Shown: positions 11,485 to 20,201 of the stretch, one piece after another | Position numbering within the stretch: the first letter of the stretch is position 1 | Layout: each line of letters opens with the position of its first letter | Source: JBBRDU01 sp038203615 | GTDB taxonomy: Bacteria; Verrucomicrobiota; Verrucomicrobiia; Chthoniobacterales; UBA10450 | DNA length: 64,000 bases | Assembly: GCA_038203615.1 (NCBI GenBank) | Contig: JBBRDU010000004.1 | Span: 11,940 to 75,939 of the forward strand | Direction of reading: 5' to 3' | Notes under the pieces: generated by a model | Told to the model about the DNA's origin: nothing | The model's database searches: none | What the model saw: the letters and a program-made list of their open reading frames with translations, nothing else | Program-made: the position numbers and the translations under genes

Positions 11485-12600
11485 ATGACGCCCTTCCTTC
11501 GGAAACTTCTGGGTCTGAACTGGCTGCTCCTGGCCAACATGCTGGCGCTCGCCGTTTTCGGGGTCATCGCCATCTACAGCGCCACTTATATGAGAGAGGA
11601 TACGGTGGCCTCCGAGTTTTGGCGGAAGCAGGCTAACTGGGTCATGGTCGGCCTCTTTGCCTTCATGGTCACGAGCCTGATCGACTATCACTGGATCCGC
11701 TGGGGCGCGCTGCCCATGTATTTGGGCGGTATTTTCTTTTTGATCCTGACCAAGTTCATCGGCCAGCGCGTTTACGGCGCGAGAAGCTGGCTTCATTTGG
11801 GGCCGATCAATTTCCAGCCCGCTCAACTTGCGGTGGTGGCGGGGATCATGGTGCTGGCCTTATTCCTGAGTCAGTTCCGGCAGATGCACCCGATGCTACG
11901 GCTGCTCTTGTGCGGCGCGGTGGTGGGAGCGCCGTGTCTTTTGATCCTGATGCAACCGGATCTCGGCGAAGCCATCATCTGGGTGCCCGTTTTGATGGCC
12001 CTGCTTTTCGTGGGCGGCCTGCCTCTGCGCTACCTCATTTGCATTATTCTGATCGGGCTCATCTTCGTTCCCATTGCCATCAATCTGGGTCTCAAGCCCT
12101 ATCAACAGGAGCGCATCACGGCCTTCATTAATCCCGATATCGACAAACAAGGGTCGGCCTGGGCCATCAATCAATCGCTCATTGCCATTGGCTCGGGAGG
12201 CTGGGCCGGCAAAGGCTTCAAGGCGCCTAACACCCAGATCGAGCTGGGCTTTTTGCCCGCCACCGCGGTGCATAACGATTACATTTTCTCCGCTATTGGG
12301 GAACAGTGGGGGTTCGTCGGGGGAGTGTTCCTGATTGGCGCGTTTGCCCTTCTTCTTCTGACCTGTCTCTTCGTCGCTTTTTTTGCCGGTGATCAGTTCG
12401 GCCTGCTCCTGGTCATTGGCGTGACCTCGCTCATCTTCACGCATATTTTTCAGAATATCGGGATGACCATCTCCATGCTGCCGATTACGGGCGTCCCTCT
12501 GCCGCTCGTCAGTTACAGCGGCTCGTTCGTTTTAATGATCATGTTCGGACTCGGCATCGTGAACAGCGTCTGGGTGCATCGCAAGATGGTTGAGGAGTAA
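11485..12600 (+). CDS. rodA: SEDS-family peptidoglycan polymerase RodA
   Basis: RodA is the integral-membrane glycosyltransferase that polymerises peptidoglycan during cell elongation, with a class B PBP as partner. The 371 residues form about ten hydrophobic segments. Recognisable family motifs are GARSWLHLGPINFQPAQL (about residues 93-110), a large periplasmic loop with INPDIDKQGSAW and an IAIGSGGWAGKGF-type sequence, and the C-terminal TGVPLPLVSYSG. Length and the absence of extra domains fit RodA better than FtsW. A candidate promoter lies 46 bp upstream. scpA follows 78 bp later on the same strand. No mreBCD genes are in view. Confidence 0.92.
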   Translation: MTPFLRKLLGLNWLLLANMLALAVFGVIAIYSATYMREDTVASEFWRKQANWVMVGLFAFMVTSLIDYHWIRWGALPMYLGGIFFLILTKFIGQRVYGARSWLHLGPINFQPAQLAVVAGIMVLALFLSQFRQMHPMLRLLLCGAVVGAPCLLILMQPDLGEAIIWVPVLMALLFVGGLPLRYLICIILIGLIFVPIAINLGLKPYQQERITAFINPDIDKQGSAWAINQSLIAIGSGGWAGKGFKAPNTQIELGFLPATAVHNDYIFSAIGEQWGFVGGVFLIGAFALLLLTCLFVAFFAGDQFGLLLVIGVTSLIFTHIFQNIGMTISMLPITGVPLPLVSYSGSFVLMIMFGLGIVNSVWVHRKMVEE

Positions 12601-12678
12601 GTTGGGTCCGGACCATCCGGAACGGCTTCGAGGCGCGGGTTTACATCGTGGCCGCGTCGCCTACAATCGCCCCGCGAC

Positions 12679-13407
12679 ATGGAAAGCGAGTACAAGGTCA
12701 AGCTGGAGATCTTCGAGGGGCCACTCGATCTCCTGCTTTTTCTGATCAAGCGGGATGAGATCGACATCTATGATATCTCGCTTGAACGGATCACGCGCCA
12801 ATACCTCGAATACCTGCAGGCCTTCAAAGAATTAAGTATCGACCTGGCGGGTGAGTTCGTCGTCATGGCGGCGAACCTGATTTACCTGAAGAGCCGGAGT
12901 TTGCTCCCGGTCGATCAGCAGCCGCCGGAAGAGGACGCGGAGGAGGATGATCCGCGCTGGGAACTGATCCGGCAGCTCATCGAGTACAAGAAATTCAAGG
13001 AAGCGGCCGCGCAGTTGCACGTCCGCGAGCTCGAGCAGGAACGCATGTTCACGCGCGACGGCGGATCGGTCGCGGCCCTCGCGGAAGCTCCCCTCCGGCT
13101 CGGCGAAGTGGGAATTTTTCAGCTGATCAACGCTTTTCAAAACGTGATCAAGCGCGTGGAAGCCCGCGAAGATCTGAGAGAAATTTTTGGCGACCACTTC
13201 AGCGTCTCGGATAAGATCGACGTGATTCTGCGTCGCGTGGCCGAAGGCGGACGCGTGCAATTCTCGGCGCTCTTCGGTGAGATCGTGTCCCGGGTGGAGA
13301 TCGTCGTTACCTTCCTGGCGCTGCTCGAATTGATTCGGCTCAAGCAGATCCAGGCGATCCAGTCCGACCAATTCGGGGAGATCGAAATCGCGGCCGCCGC
13401 CGCTTGA
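12679..13407 (+). CDS. scpA: Segregation and condensation protein A
   Basis: ScpA is the kleisin subunit that bridges SMC heads in the bacterial condensin, acting on the nucleoid. The 242-residue protein begins with KVKLEIFEGPLDLLLFLIKR, the very conserved ScpA N-terminus. It continues with EFVVMAANLIYLKSRSLLP, and has a C-terminal winged-helix region with FLALLELIRLKQI. scpB is not next to it here, although the pair is often adjacent. The following gene starts 11 bp after its stop, so the two are likely co-transcribed. Confidence 0.95.
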   Translation: MESEYKVKLEIFEGPLDLLLFLIKRDEIDIYDISLERITRQYLEYLQAFKELSIDLAGEFVVMAANLIYLKSRSLLPVDQQPPEEDAEEDDPRWELIRQLIEYKKFKEAAAQLHVRELEQERMFTRDGGSVAALAEAPLRLGEVGIFQLINAFQNVIKRVEAREDLREIFGDHFSVSDKIDVILRRVAEGGRVQFSALFGEIVSRVEIVVTFLALLELIRLKQIQAIQSDQFGEIEIAAAAA

Positions 13408-13418
13408 AAGAGAGTCAC

Positions 13419-14270
13419 ATGAGGCGGGTTCTCATTGCAGGCTGTGGCTACGTTGGCGCGGCTACGGCGCGGTTATTTCAAGGCGCCGGCTGGTCCGTGG
13501 AAGGCTGGACCCGGAGCGGGCAAGCGGAGCTCGAGCCGGGTGACACCGGCCGGATCCGCGCGGTTGACCTCGGAGATAGGAACCAGGTGCGGGCTGCCCC
13601 TGGCACATTTGATGTTGTCATCCACTCCGCCAGCAGCGGGGGAGGCGGAGCTGATTCTTATAGGGATGTCTACCTGAAAGGAGCGCGCCATCTCTGTGAG
13701 CGTTTCGCCGAGGCATTGATCATCTTCGTCAGCAGCACGAGCGTCTATGCGCAGCGGGCGGGCGAGTGGGTGACGGAGGAAAGTCCAGCACAGCCCGAAC
13801 ACGAAACCGGCAGGATTTTAAGAGAGGCGGAAAACGTGACGCTGGAACACGGCGGCGCGGTGGCCAGGCTGGCCGGTCTCTATGGACCGGGCCGGTCCGC
13901 CCTGGTGCAGAGGACAATGCGGAGAGAAGCCGTCATCGATCCGCGACAGGATCGATTTGTGAATCAATTGCACCGGGATGATGCGGCCGCAGCGCTATTT
14001 TTTCTTGGTCACAAACCCGATGCGGTGCGCGGGCAGATCTACAACGTGGCGGACGACCAGCCTTTCCGGCTGAGCGAGTGCTATCGATGGCTGGCGGAGA
14101 AACTAGACCGTCCCTCGCCGCCGCTGGCGGAAGTGTCCTCTTCGTCCAGAAAGCGCGGGGACAGTAACAAGCGTGTCCGAAACACCAAGCTGCGCGAGGC
14201 GGGATGGGCGCCGGCCTATCCGTCGTTCATCGAAGGGATGGAAAAAAGCGTCCTGCCCAACTGGGGATAA
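13419..14270 (+). CDS. Atypical NAD(P)-dependent epimerase/SDR protein (YeeZ-like)
   Basis: The 283-residue protein opens with MRRVLIAGCGYVG, a Rossmann dinucleotide-binding motif of the form GxGxxG. It then shows VVIHSASS at strand 4, VSSTSVY in the position of the SDR catalytic Ser/Tyr region, and RLAGLYGPGR, all common to the extended/atypical SDR family that includes E. coli YeeZ. No substrate can be named. The ATG at 13419 places the Rossmann motif at the very N-terminus. A TTG at 13404 would overlap scpA and adds nothing. Probably in one transcript with scpA and the following small gene. Confidence 0.8.
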   Translation: MRRVLIAGCGYVGAATARLFQGAGWSVEGWTRSGQAELEPGDTGRIRAVDLGDRNQVRAAPGTFDVVIHSASSGGGGADSYRDVYLKGARHLCERFAEALIIFVSSTSVYAQRAGEWVTEESPAQPEHETGRILREAENVTLEHGGAVARLAGLYGPGRSALVQRTMRREAVIDPRQDRFVNQLHRDDAAAALFFLGHKPDAVRGQIYNVADDQPFRLSECYRWLAEKLDRPSPPLAEVSSSSRKRGDSNKRVRNTKLREAGWAPAYPSFIEGMEKSVLPNWG

Positions 14271-14339
14271 AAGTTGGCTCCGGGCGAAAGCCGCTGCGTC
14301 CGTGAAAGATCGGTATGGAAGGTGCTTTTTGGAGGCGGC

Positions 14340-14606
14340 ATGCGCGCTATTAAACTGACCGGTCGCGAAGTCACCGTGGTTCGGGCCATCGGCTTCACCG
14401 AGCCGTCAATCGGCGCCGAAATCCAGGATTCCACTCGCATGGAACTGGAAGACGTGACCGATACGCTGAATGGTCTGATCTCAGCCGGGTTCGTCGAGAG
14501 CATCCCTTATTATGAAGAGGTGCAACTGGCGGAGATGCCGGCGACGGCCTTCGAGGTCAACCCGGCTTACGCCCAGGAATTGCGTCGCGCCATCAGCCAC
14601 TCCTAG
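14340..14606 (+). CDS. Small protein of unknown function, winged-helix-like
   Basis: The ATG at 14340 has an excellent ribosome binding site (GGAGG, six bases upstream) and gives 88 residues starting MRAIKLTGREVTVVRAIGF. The longer frame upstream lacks such a signal. Predicted helices REVTVVRAIGF and MELEDVTDTLNGLISAGFVE followed by an acidic strand resemble a small winged helix-turn-helix fold, as in two-state regulators or adaptor proteins (inference). It lies 69 bp after the SDR gene on the same strand and just before a palindromic repeat. I do not recognise the family. Confidence 0.6.
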   Translation: MRAIKLTGREVTVVRAIGFTEPSIGAEIQDSTRMELEDVTDTLNGLISAGFVESIPYYEEVQLAEMPATAFEVNPAYAQELRRAISHS

Positions 14607-14633
14607 CAGTGGTTTTTAAAGTCGATTTCGTAC

Positions 14634-14708
14634 TGTAGCGGCGCTCTATGAGCGCCGTGCTTGCTTGGCACGCATTCCGGCTCGGCGGTCATAGACCGCC
14701 GCTACAGA
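14634..14708. repeat. Palindromic dispersed repeat, family A (two inverted TGTAGCGGCG units)
   Basis: The left arm CTGTAGCGGCGCTCTATGAG and the right arm, whose reverse complement reads CTGTAGCGGCGGTCTATGAC, form an imperfect inverted pair. They are separated by a spacer that itself contains GTGC...GCAC. Each arm is internally palindromic (GGCGCTCTATGAGCGCC). A related half-unit occurs at 58759-58785. This is a REP/BIME-like noncoding element between two genes. It may also act as an RNA hairpin downstream of the small gene. Confidence 0.75.
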
Positions 14709-14732
14709 ACTTTTGCAACCGCTTCTAGTCAA

Positions 14733-15749
14733 CTACGGGCGTGCCGCCGCCTCGGCCCGGCTGGCTGCATTCTGCGCGCTTCTCTCTCCGAAAAGCTGGC
14801 GGATCACTTCTTCGACCGGTAATTCCTGCACGTTGATGTCGCTCACGTTGCAGGCGTCGAGCAACTGCCGGCAGGTCTCGGTGACTTTGGCTCGCGGCAC
14901 TTTCAGTTGCACGGACACGGGGGTTTGCTCGACCACTTCGCCGAAGGCCGAGAAGTCGCGCGCGACCGGTTTTTCGAAGGTCAGGCTGAGAATTTTGGAA
15001 CCGGAAAATCGATCGATAATGTCGCTGAGCGGTCCGTCGAAAAAGATTTTGCCGTGATCGATGATGATGACGCGGTGACAGAGCTCCTCGATGTCCTGCA
15101 TGTAATGACTGGTGAGCATGGTGACGATGCGATGTTCCTCGTTATAGATGCGGAGGAATTCGCGCACCCGTTTCTGGCTGACCACGTCCAGGCCGATGGT
15201 GGGTTCGTCCAGGAAAAGAACGCGCGGCTCGTGGATGAGCGCGGAAATGAGCTCCATTTTCATGCGCTCGCCCAGGGAGAGCTCGCGCACCATCACGTTC
15301 ATCTTGTCCTGGACCTCGAGCAGCTCGGTTAATCCGCCGACCACTTTGGCGAAGCGGCCGCGATCGATCCCATAAATCGCGCGATTGAGCTCGAGCGATT
15401 CCTGGGCGGGCAGATCCCACCAGAGCGCATTCTTCTGGCCCATGAGCAGGCTGAACTGCCGCTTCATTGCGTTGTGTCGCTCCCACGGGACAAAACCGAG
15501 GACCCTGGCTTCGCCGGAGGTGGGATTGAGCAGCCCGGACAACATCTTCAGCACGGTTGTTTTGCCCGCGCCATTGGGGCCGAGAAACCCGACGAATTCT
15601 CCTTCGTCGATTTGAAATGAGACTTCGTCGGCCGCGCGGGTCTCCACGTACTCGCGTTTGACCAAACCTTTGACGGCACCCCACAGACCACGTTCTTTCC
15701 GGTAAGTCCGGTAGGTCTTGGTTAAGTTGCGAGCTTCGATCGTGGGCAT
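14733..15749 (-). CDS. ABC transporter ATP-binding protein (ABC-2/drug-type)
   Basis: This 338-residue cytoplasmic ATPase has Walker A GPNGAGKTT at about residues 57-65, the signature LSLGERMKME near 157-166, Walker B VLFLDEPTIGLD near 177-188, and the switch His in LTSHYM. The C-terminal ~90 residues resemble the regulatory tail found in ABC-2 type exporter ATPases of the NatA/daunorubicin group. No permease is adjacent; the expected ABC-2 membrane subunits are not in this stretch. It lies 45 bp after dxs on the same strand and could be the last gene of xseB-dxs-ABC. The cargo is unknown. Confidence 0.88.
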   Translation of the reverse strand: MPTIEARNLTKTYRTYRKERGLWGAVKGLVKREYVETRAADEVSFQIDEGEFVGFLGPNGAGKTTVLKMLSGLLNPTSGEARVLGFVPWERHNAMKRQFSLLMGQKNALWWDLPAQESLELNRAIYGIDRGRFAKVVGGLTELLEVQDKMNVMVRELSLGERMKMELISALIHEPRVLFLDEPTIGLDVVSQKRVREFLRIYNEEHRIVTMLTSHYMQDIEELCHRVIIIDHGKIFFDGPLSDIIDRFSGSKILSLTFEKPVARDFSAFGEVVEQTPVSVQLKVPRAKVTETCRQLLDACNVSDINVQELPVEEVIRQLFGERSAQNAASRAEAAARP

Positions 15750-15794
15750 GTCAGGAATGAAGGACGGGTCGCATCCTTCACGGGACGGAGCCGG

Positions 15795-17720
15795 CTATGC
15801 CACCGTCGATTGGGTGGCGGGTCGCTTGCGCAGAAGCGGCAGAACTTTCTCGACCAGGGCGTCGGCGGTGATGCCGTGCTTTTTGCGCAGGATGGGAATG
15901 GTGCCGTGTTCGATGAACTCATCCGGCCACCCGATCCGGACTACCGGCGTGTGAATCATCTGTGAATGAAGGTGTTCCATGACGGCGCAGCCGAAACCAT
16001 TGTGCAGGACGTGGTCTTCCAGCGTGCAGACCACTTCCACACTGCGGGCAAAAAACTCGAGCGTGCCGGTGTCGATCGGCTTGATCCAGCGAGGATTGAT
16101 CAGCGCCACGGAGATACCCTGCGCCTCCAGTTTGCGGGCCGCTTCTTCTCCCACTTCAAACATGTTGCCCAATCCAAAAATGGCGACGTCACGACCGTGC
16201 TGCACCACTTCGGCCTTGCCGATTTCGAGCAGCTTCGGCTCCGCTTTGGGCGTGGCTCCGGTGCCGGCGCCGCGCGGGTAACGGACCGCGATGGGCCCGG
16301 ATTGGTAATTGGCCATGGTCCAGAGCATATCGACGAACTCATCTTCATCCTTCGGCTGCATGTGCACGATATTGGGGATGTGCCGTAGATAACCGATATC
16401 GAAGAGGCCGTGATGCGTCGGGCCATCGTCACCGCTCAAGCCGGCGCGATCCATGCAAAGCGCCACGTTCAGTTTCTGCAGCGCGATATCATGAATGATC
16501 ATGTCATAGGCGCGCTGCATGAACGTGGAATAAATCGTGAGGAACGGCTTCAGTCCCTGGGTGGCCAGGCCGCAGGCGAAAAGAGAGGCATGTTCTTCCG
16601 CGATGCCCACATCGAAATAGCGGTCTGGATGGGCCTTGGCGAAGTGTCCCAGGCCCGTCCCGCTGGGCATGGCCGCCGTAATGGCCACGATCTTTTGGTT
16701 CGTATCAGCGAACTTGGCCAGGGTTTTACCGATGATCTCGGAGTAGGTCGGCGTCGGAGCGGGCGCTGTTTCGCCGGTCTCCGGTTTGTATTTGCCGAGT
16801 CCGTGGAATTTGTCCGGCTGTTTAATGGCCGGTTCGTAGCCTTTGCCTTTCTTGGTCAGGATGTGGAGCAGAACCGGCTCCGCCTGGTCTTTCAGAAACT
16901 CAAAGGTGCGGATGAGCAGAGGAATATCGTGCCCGTCGATTGGACCGTAATAACGCAAACCGAGTTCCTCGAAGATGACGCTCGGGACAATCAGGCCTTT
17001 GACGCCTTCTTCCACCTTGTGCGCGAAGTGGGCCAGCGATTTGCCGGCGATGGTCTCGACGAACCGGCGCGCCTTGTCGTGGAGATGGGCGAAAGTAGGA
17101 CTCGTGGCGATGCTGTTGAGGTAGCTGGCAATGGCGCCGACGTTCTTGGCGATGGACCATTCGTTATCGTTCAAGACGACAATGAATCGTTTCGTCTGCG
17201 CCTTGGCGTTGTTGAGGGCCTCGTAACTGATGCCGCAGGTCAGAGCGGCGTCTCCCGCCACGGCCACGACATGTTCATGGCCTCCGCGCAGATCCCGTCC
17301 CACCGCCATCCCGAGAGCGGCGGAGAGGGCAGTGCCGGCATGCCCGGCGCCATAGCAATCGTGTTCGCTCTCGGTGCGCAGGAGAAATCCGTTGAGTCCC
17401 TGATACTGCCGCATGGTGGCGATGCGATCGAGCCGGCCCGTAAACATCTTGTGCACGTAACCCTGGTGGCTGACATCGAAAACAAAACGGTCGCGCGGCG
17501 TCTCGAAGACGCGGTGCAGGGCGATGGTCAGCTCGACCACACCCAGATTGGGTCCAAGATGGCCACCGGTTTGGGAGAGAACATTGACCAGCTCTTCGCG
17601 CACCTCCTGGGCGAGCTGAGGCAAATCCTGTTCGCGCAGCGTCTTGATGTCCGCGGGGGACCGAATCCCCTCGAGCAATCGAGGTTTTGGAGTTGGCTCA
17701 GAAGAGGCTGACGTCGTCAT
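15795..17720 (-). CDS. dxs: 1-deoxy-D-xylulose-5-phosphate synthase
   Basis: Dxs condenses pyruvate and glyceraldehyde-3-phosphate to DXP, the first step of the MEP isoprenoid pathway, using thiamine diphosphate. The 641 residues show GHVGTALSAALGMA-like helices, the ThDP-binding motif VAVAGDAALTCG...LNDNEWSI, and the transketolase pyrimidine domain with DRAGLSGDDGPTHHG. IspF, another MEP enzyme, is encoded at 24708-25181. The start overlaps the 3' end of xseB by 23 bp, indicating coupling. xseB-dxs linkage is well known in bacteria. Confidence 0.97.
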   Translation of the reverse strand: MTTSASSEPTPKPRLLEGIRSPADIKTLREQDLPQLAQEVREELVNVLSQTGGHLGPNLGVVELTIALHRVFETPRDRFVFDVSHQGYVHKMFTGRLDRIATMRQYQGLNGFLLRTESEHDCYGAGHAGTALSAALGMAVGRDLRGGHEHVVAVAGDAALTCGISYEALNNAKAQTKRFIVVLNDNEWSIAKNVGAIASYLNSIATSPTFAHLHDKARRFVETIAGKSLAHFAHKVEEGVKGLIVPSVIFEELGLRYYGPIDGHDIPLLIRTFEFLKDQAEPVLLHILTKKGKGYEPAIKQPDKFHGLGKYKPETGETAPAPTPTYSEIIGKTLAKFADTNQKIVAITAAMPSGTGLGHFAKAHPDRYFDVGIAEEHASLFACGLATQGLKPFLTIYSTFMQRAYDMIIHDIALQKLNVALCMDRAGLSGDDGPTHHGLFDIGYLRHIPNIVHMQPKDEDEFVDMLWTMANYQSGPIAVRYPRGAGTGATPKAEPKLLEIGKAEVVQHGRDVAIFGLGNMFEVGEEAARKLEAQGISVALINPRWIKPIDTGTLEFFARSVEVVCTLEDHVLHNGFGCAVMEHLHSQMIHTPVVRIGWPDEFIEHGTIPILRKKHGITADALVEKVLPLLRKRPATQSTVA

Positions 17721-18018
17721 GTTGGTCGTTTCTTGGGGATTCCGCGGCGGCGGCTGGGGCGGCCGTCTCGGAGGTGGGCTCGAACGGTTTCACCGTCGGT
17801 TGGCCGGCGTTGTTGCGTGCGATGATCTCGATCTTCTGCTCGGCGTTGGCAAGGCGTTCCTGGCAGACTTTGACTAATTTCATTCCTTCTTCGTAGCGCA
17901 CAATCAGGTCTTCCAGGGGCAGCTTTCCGGATTCCATCTGCTCGACGATGGCCTCGAGCCGATCCATGGCCGTTTCAAAGTTTTGCTCGGCGGTGGCAGG
18001 TTTGGGCTTTGCACTCAT
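17698..18018 (-). CDS. xseB: Exodeoxyribonuclease VII small subunit
   Basis: XseB is the small helical subunit that decorates XseA in exonuclease VII, a single-strand DNA nuclease. Residues ~11-75 (NFETAMDRLEAIVEQMESG, then LEDLIVRYEEGM and CQERLANAEQKIE) match the family's two-helix core. A ~35-residue Ala/Pro-rich C-terminal extension ending in DDVSLF is longer than in typical 60-80-residue XseB. xseA is not in the window. The gene precedes and overlaps dxs. Confidence 0.93.
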   Translation of the reverse strand: MSAKPKPATAEQNFETAMDRLEAIVEQMESGKLPLEDLIVRYEEGMKLVKVCQERLANAEQKIEIIARNNAGQPTVKPFEPTSETAAPAAAAESPRNDQHDDVSLF

Positions 18019-18137
18019 TGGTCGGATTCCAAACTAAGCACAGCGGCAGGGAAGAAAAAAGGACGACTTCCATGGGGGCCCCTCCCGGACCATGGCACAT
18101 CCGATGCTTCGACGGGTGGTCAACAACCCAATTACCC

Positions 18138-18521
18138 ATGGCATTACCCAAAAAAATTCTGTTAGTCGATCGCGAACCCGGTGTCACCCGCATTATCCGC
18201 CGAGCGCTGGAGCGCACCGGTAAATATTGGATCAAGGAAGAGCACGACAGCCAGTTCGCCCTGCATTCGGCCCGCTGGTTCCAGCCGGATTTGATTTTGC
18301 TCGATACCAAGACGGCGAGCTCAGACCGCGCAACGCTGGCCCGCGAAATCCAAACCGACTCAGCCTTGCGCGAAACACCCATGGTTTGCCTGAGCAGTCT
18401 AAAGCCGGAAAGCCAGATGGTCTCGGGGGGAATTCTGAGCGGCTACAGCTTTTTCGCCGCGCCCATCAAGATCGACGAAGTGCTTCGCGGAGTGGAGCAG
18501 CTGCTCTTCGGCAAGGATTGA
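18138..18521 (+). CDS. Stand-alone response-regulator receiver-like protein
   Basis: The 127-residue protein starts KKILLVDREPGVTRIIRRAL and has LILLDTKTA around residues 51-59, placing an Asp at the phosphoacceptor position. VCLSSLK provides the Ser/Thr strand and FAAPIKI the conserved Lys. The usual acidic pair is reduced to D-R-E. There is no output domain, so it would act by protein-protein contact (CheY-like) or be a degenerate receiver. It is divergent from xseB with no adjacent kinase. A palindrome CTCCCAAAATTTGGGAG-like sequence follows at 18529-18545 but lacks a T-run. Confidence 0.7.
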   Translation: MALPKKILLVDREPGVTRIIRRALERTGKYWIKEEHDSQFALHSARWFQPDLILLDTKTASSDRATLAREIQTDSALRETPMVCLSSLKPESQMVSGGILSGYSFFAAPIKIDEVLRGVEQLLFGKD

Positions 18522-18638
18522 GAAGGAACTCCCAAATTTTGGGAGATGGGAAACCTGTCAAAGAGTAACAGGATTCTAAGGATTTACAGGACCCGGGACT
18601 GATCTTTCTATTTCCGAATCGTAGATTTGTGAGTCTGG

Positions 18639-19016
18639 CTAGCTGACCTGCTGTTTGTAAGCAGCGGCGTCTTTGAGCTGCTTCAGATCGTCGAGATTCT
18701 CGACTTTCAGGACGAAGATCCAGCCCTCGCCGAACGGGTCGGTATTGATCAGGGCAGGATTAGATTCCAGTGCCTTGTTCGCGTCGACGACCTTGCCCTT
18801 AACCGGCGCGTAAATATCGCTGGCCGCTTTGACTGATTCGACCACGGCGATCGCTTCCTTGGCGTTAACCGCGCGATCGATCTTGGGCAATTCGACAAAG
18901 ACGACGTCGGTTAGTTCCGCTTGAGCATGGTCCGTGATGCCGATGCGGACATGGTCGCCCTCGCGTTTGATCCATTCGTGGGATTCGGTGTAAAGCAGGT
19001 CGTCGGGAACGTTCAT
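18639..19016 (-). CDS. gcvH: Glycine cleavage system H protein
   Basis: GcvH is the lipoylated carrier that shuttles the aminomethyl group between the P, T and L proteins. At 125 residues it is the standard length. ESHEWIKREGDHVRIGITDH is typical and the lipoyl lysine is residue ~63 in VVESVKAASD. The start overlaps the gcvT stop by 4 bp (ATGA on the minus strand), so gcvT and gcvH are coupled. gcvP does not follow within the window. Confidence 0.97.
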   Translation of the reverse strand: MNVPDDLLYTESHEWIKREGDHVRIGITDHAQAELTDVVFVELPKIDRAVNAKEAIAVVESVKAASDIYAPVKGKVVDANKALESNPALINTDPFGEGWIFVLKVENLDDLKQLKDAAAYKQQVS

Positions 19017-20113
19017 GTTTTTTTGTAGAGTGGTTTCTTCTCGATCAGGGCGGGAAATTTTTGTCCGCGAATTTCGATCTCAATCCGGGAGCCGATCTTG
19101 GCGTGCTCGGGGGACAGGTAGGCCATGCCGACCCCGTAATTCAAGCTCGGGGAAAGGGTGCCGCTGGTCACTTCACCGATGCGCTGGCCGTTCCCGAAGA
19201 CGGCATAGTGCGGCCGGGGCGGCGGACCTTTGCTTTCCATGCGAAAGGGCGCCAGCTTTTGGGCCGGTCCTTCCGCCTTGACCCTGGCCAGGACCTCGCG
19301 TCCCACGAAATCGGGTTTCGTGAGGTCGACAAAAAAACCGAGGCCGGCCTCGATCGGATTATGCTCGGGCGAAAGATCCGAGCCGTTCAACGGGTAACAC
19401 ATCTCGAGCCGAAGCGTGTCGCGCGCGCCCAGCCCACAGGGCTTGAGCCCGAGGGGCTGTCCCCTTTCGAGCACCAGATTCCAAAAAGCCGCGGCCCGAT
19501 CCGCCGGGAAGAAGACTTCCACACCGTCTTCCCCGGTATAACCCGTGCGCGCGATGGCCACCGGAATTCCTGCAATCGTGACGTCCACGATGTGATTGCG
19601 CGCGGGCAATTCGGCCCCCGGGCCGAGCAGGAGCGCGAAAAGTTCCGGCACCTTTGGACCCTGAATGGCGACTCCTCCGAAACAGGCGCTTCGATTCAAG
19701 AGAGAAATGTCAGGGGGCCGATGTTGATCGAGCCAGGCCAAATCCTCGTCCGCCCGGGAGGCGTTCACGACCAGGAGAAAGCGATCTGGAGCAACGCGAT
19801 AGACAATCAGGTCATCAATGATGCCGGCGCGATCATTGAGCAGGAAGGTGTATTGGCCGGTGCCGGTTTCGAGCTTCTCCACATTGTTGGTGAGCATGCG
19901 GTTGAGCCAGGCGCGCGCTCCGGGACCTTCCACCATGAACTGGCCCATGTGCGAAATGTCGAACAGGCCAGCCTCTTTGCGCACGGCATGATGCTCTTGC
20001 ACAATCCCGCTGTATTGCACCGGCATAAGCCAGCCGCCGAACGGGATAATCCTGGCGCCGAGCCGTACGTGCTCCTGATATAGCGGTGTGGTTTTGTCCC
20101 CGGCTTCGCTCAC
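19013..20113 (-). CDS. gcvT: Glycine cleavage system T protein (aminomethyltransferase)
   Basis: GcvT transfers the methylene group from the H-protein aminomethyl-lipoate to tetrahydrofolate and releases ammonia. Key segments are GARIIPFGGWLMPVQYSG, the strand FDISHMGQF, and the C-terminal YGVGMAYLSPEH. A GTG at 20113 gives 366 residues, the usual family length, with the N-terminus directly at KTTPLYQEH. The frame extends upstream, but that part is non-homologous in appearance and overlaps the divergent gene's leader. It is followed by gcvH with a 4-bp overlap. Confidence 0.95.
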   Translation of the reverse strand: MSEAGDKTTPLYQEHVRLGARIIPFGGWLMPVQYSGIVQEHHAVRKEAGLFDISHMGQFMVEGPGARAWLNRMLTNNVEKLETGTGQYTFLLNDRAGIIDDLIVYRVAPDRFLLVVNASRADEDLAWLDQHRPPDISLLNRSACFGGVAIQGPKVPELFALLLGPGAELPARNHIVDVTIAGIPVAIARTGYTGEDGVEVFFPADRAAAFWNLVLERGQPLGLKPCGLGARDTLRLEMCYPLNGSDLSPEHNPIEAGLGFFVDLTKPDFVGREVLARVKAEGPAQKLAPFRMESKGPPPRPHYAVFGNGQRIGEVTSGTLSPSLNYGVGMAYLSPEHAKIGSRIEIEIRGQKFPALIEKKPLYKKT

Positions 20114-20201
20114 GCCCGCCAAGCTAGACTCCGGCACGGGGGTGTCAACGCGCCGAACGGCACTTGAAGATGACGGCTGCCTCTCTACCCTGCCGCGGGA
20201 C

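Noticed and set aside
16410..17711. 433-codon frame antisense to dxs
   Set aside because: The Dxs reading frame shows all catalytic motifs, and the antisense protein is Gln/Arg/Gly-rich without domains.
18009..18137. N-terminal extension of the receiver protein
   Set aside because: It overlaps the xseB 5' end and has no domain character. The ATG at 18138 begins directly with the receiver's first strand.
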